From NCBI GenBank assembly GCA_013694885.1, contig JACDBO010000408.1, positions 1 through 5,576 on the forward strand: a DNA stretch of 5,576 bases. The letters are read 5' to 3'. The translations under genes were made by a program, and so were the position numbers. Shown here in pieces: positions 4,780 to 5,576 of this stretch (position 1 is the first letter of the stretch; every line of letters begins with the position of its first letter). The DNA comes from Chloroflexia bacterium (GTDB lineage Bacteria > Chloroflexota > Chloroflexia > Thermomicrobiales > UBA6265). The notes under the pieces were generated by a model that was not told where the DNA came from, made no database searches, and worked only from the letters and a program-made list of their open reading frames with translations.

Positions 4780-5576
4780 ATGGCCGATCCGAGGTTGGAG
4801 AAGTGGGCGAATGCGCTTGTTGGGTACTCGGTCGACGTGCAAGCGGGGCAGACGGTCGCCATCAACGGAGGTGTCTCGGCGGGACCGCTGCTGCGCGAGA
4901 TCTACCGCGCTGTCCTTGCCCGCGGTGCATTCCCCGTCATGCTGGCATCGCTCGACGGGCTGAACGCGGAGCTGCTGCGGAACGGCAACGACGAGCAGCT
5001 ATCGTACATCTCACCGGTCGAGCGGTTTGTCCGTGAGCAAGCCAATGTGGTCATCAATGTCCTCTCCGACACCAACACCAAGCGGCTCTCGGCGGTCGAT
5101 CCTTCCCGGCAGTCGCGGTTTCAACTGGCACGGCGCGAGCTGTTCGATGCCTTCATGCAGCGCGCCTCCACCGGGGAGATGGACTGGACGTTGACCCTCT
5201 GGCCGACTGATGCGTTTGCTCAGGACGCCGACATGGACACCGAGGAGTACACCGAATTCGTCCTCGCCGCCTGCAAACTCGACCAACCAGACCCGGTCGC
5301 CGCCTGGCTTGCCCTGCGTGACGATCAGCAGCGCCTGATCGACTGGTTGGACGGCAAGCAAGAGGTGCATGTGGTCGGACCGGATATCGACTTGACCCTC
5401 TCGATCGCCGGTCGAACCTGGATCAACTCGGACGGCAAGCGGAACTTCCCAAGTGGCGAGATCTTCACCGGGCCGGTCGAGGACTCCGTCAACGGCACGA
5501 TCCGCTTCAGTTTTCCAGTGGTAACCGCCGGACGTGAGATGAGCGACATTCGTTTGCGGTTCGCGGACGGCAAGGT
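4780..5576 (+). CDS. M29 family (thermophilic-type) metallo-aminopeptidase, N-terminal part
   Basis: 265 codons are present and the frame runs off the right edge; family members have about 370-410 residues, so roughly two thirds is seen. The start MADPRLEKWANALVGYSVDVQAGQTVAI is the usual M29 N-terminus. Later blocks include WTLTLWPTDAFAQDADM, VVGPDIDLTLSIAGRTWINSDGKRNFPSGEIFTGPVED and the beginning of the catalytic domain. Glu227 of GEIFTGP corresponds to the first metal ligand of AmpS/AmpT/PepS enzymes; the remaining Glu, His and Asp ligands should lie beyond the window. Family knowledge: these cytoplasmic dimers remove N-terminal residues from peptides using two cobalt or zinc ions. GGAGG (4766-4770) lies 9 nt before ATG 4780. 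No signal peptide is visible. The gene is divergent from the XRE regulator, which might control it, but nothing in the sequence proves that. Confidence 0.93.
   Translation, partial: MADPRLEKWANALVGYSVDVQAGQTVAINGGVSAGPLLREIYRAVLARGAFPVMLASLDGLNAELLRNGNDEQLSYISPVERFVREQANVVINVLSDTNTKRLSAVDPSRQSRFQLARRELFDAFMQRASTGEMDWTLTLWPTDAFAQDADMDTEEYTEFVLAACKLDQPDPVAAWLALRDDQQRLIDWLDGKQEVHVVGPDIDLTLSIAGRTWINSDGKRNFPSGEIFTGPVEDSVNGTIRFSFPVVTAGREMSDIRLRFADGK

Noticed and set aside
4506..4865. Longer XRE protein starting upstream (open frame to 4865)
   Set aside because: The extension would overlap the aminopeptidase start on the other strand and has no HTH-family similarity; the ribosome site sits directly before the tandem ATGs.

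Overview
GC-rich window (roughly two thirds G+C) with bacterial gene organisation. It carries five clearly recognisable protein genes, one small helix-turn-helix gene, and one short upstream ORF in a leader. The mix of a GH4 glycosidase, an ECF41 sigma factor, an M29 aminopeptidase and a Tet(M)-type ribosomal protection protein, with the codon use, would suit a high-GC Chloroflexota (Thermomicrobia/Sphaerobacter type) or an actinobacterium. That placement is inference only. No transposase, integrase, tRNA, rRNA or CRISPR array is visible.

Layout, left to right. The 3' end of a GH4 (alpha-galactosidase-like) gene on + (2-334) converges, with only 29 nt between stop codons, on a complete ribosomal protection protein (RPP) GTPase gene on - (364-2328). 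Upstream of the RPP gene is a busy divergent intergenic region (2329-2656). Its left half holds a sigma70-type promoter (TTGATT-17-TATACT), a perfectly placed Shine-Dalgarno in front of a 40-residue upstream ORF, and a long hairpin that pairs the upstream ORF start codon with the RPP start codon. Its right half holds a textbook ECF41 promoter (TGTCACA-16-CGTC) and a structured leader for the next gene. Rightward from there lies a two-gene unit: a carboxymuconolactone decarboxylase/AhpD-family protein (2657-3109) and an ECF41 sigma factor with its C-terminal SnoaL-like domain (3281-4189). A small XRE regulator (4248-4505, -) converges on the sigma gene. It is divergent, across a 274-nt gap, from an M29-family aminopeptidase (4780 to the window end, +), which is truncated by the window.

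How the parts may work together. The decarboxylase-like gene is the usual 'COE' partner of ECF41 sigma factors, and the ECF41-type promoter in front of it suggests that the sigma factor drives the partner gene and, by readthrough across a 171-nt gap containing a strong hairpin, probably itself. The RPP gene has what looks like a translational attenuator: RNA structure hides the RPP start region, and a ribosome slowed on the upstream ORF would free it. This resembles the logic of ermC/cat leaders and differs from the transcriptional attenuator described for tet(M). It is the most interesting feature of the window. The flanking sugar-hydrolase and peptidase genes show no evident functional link to either module.
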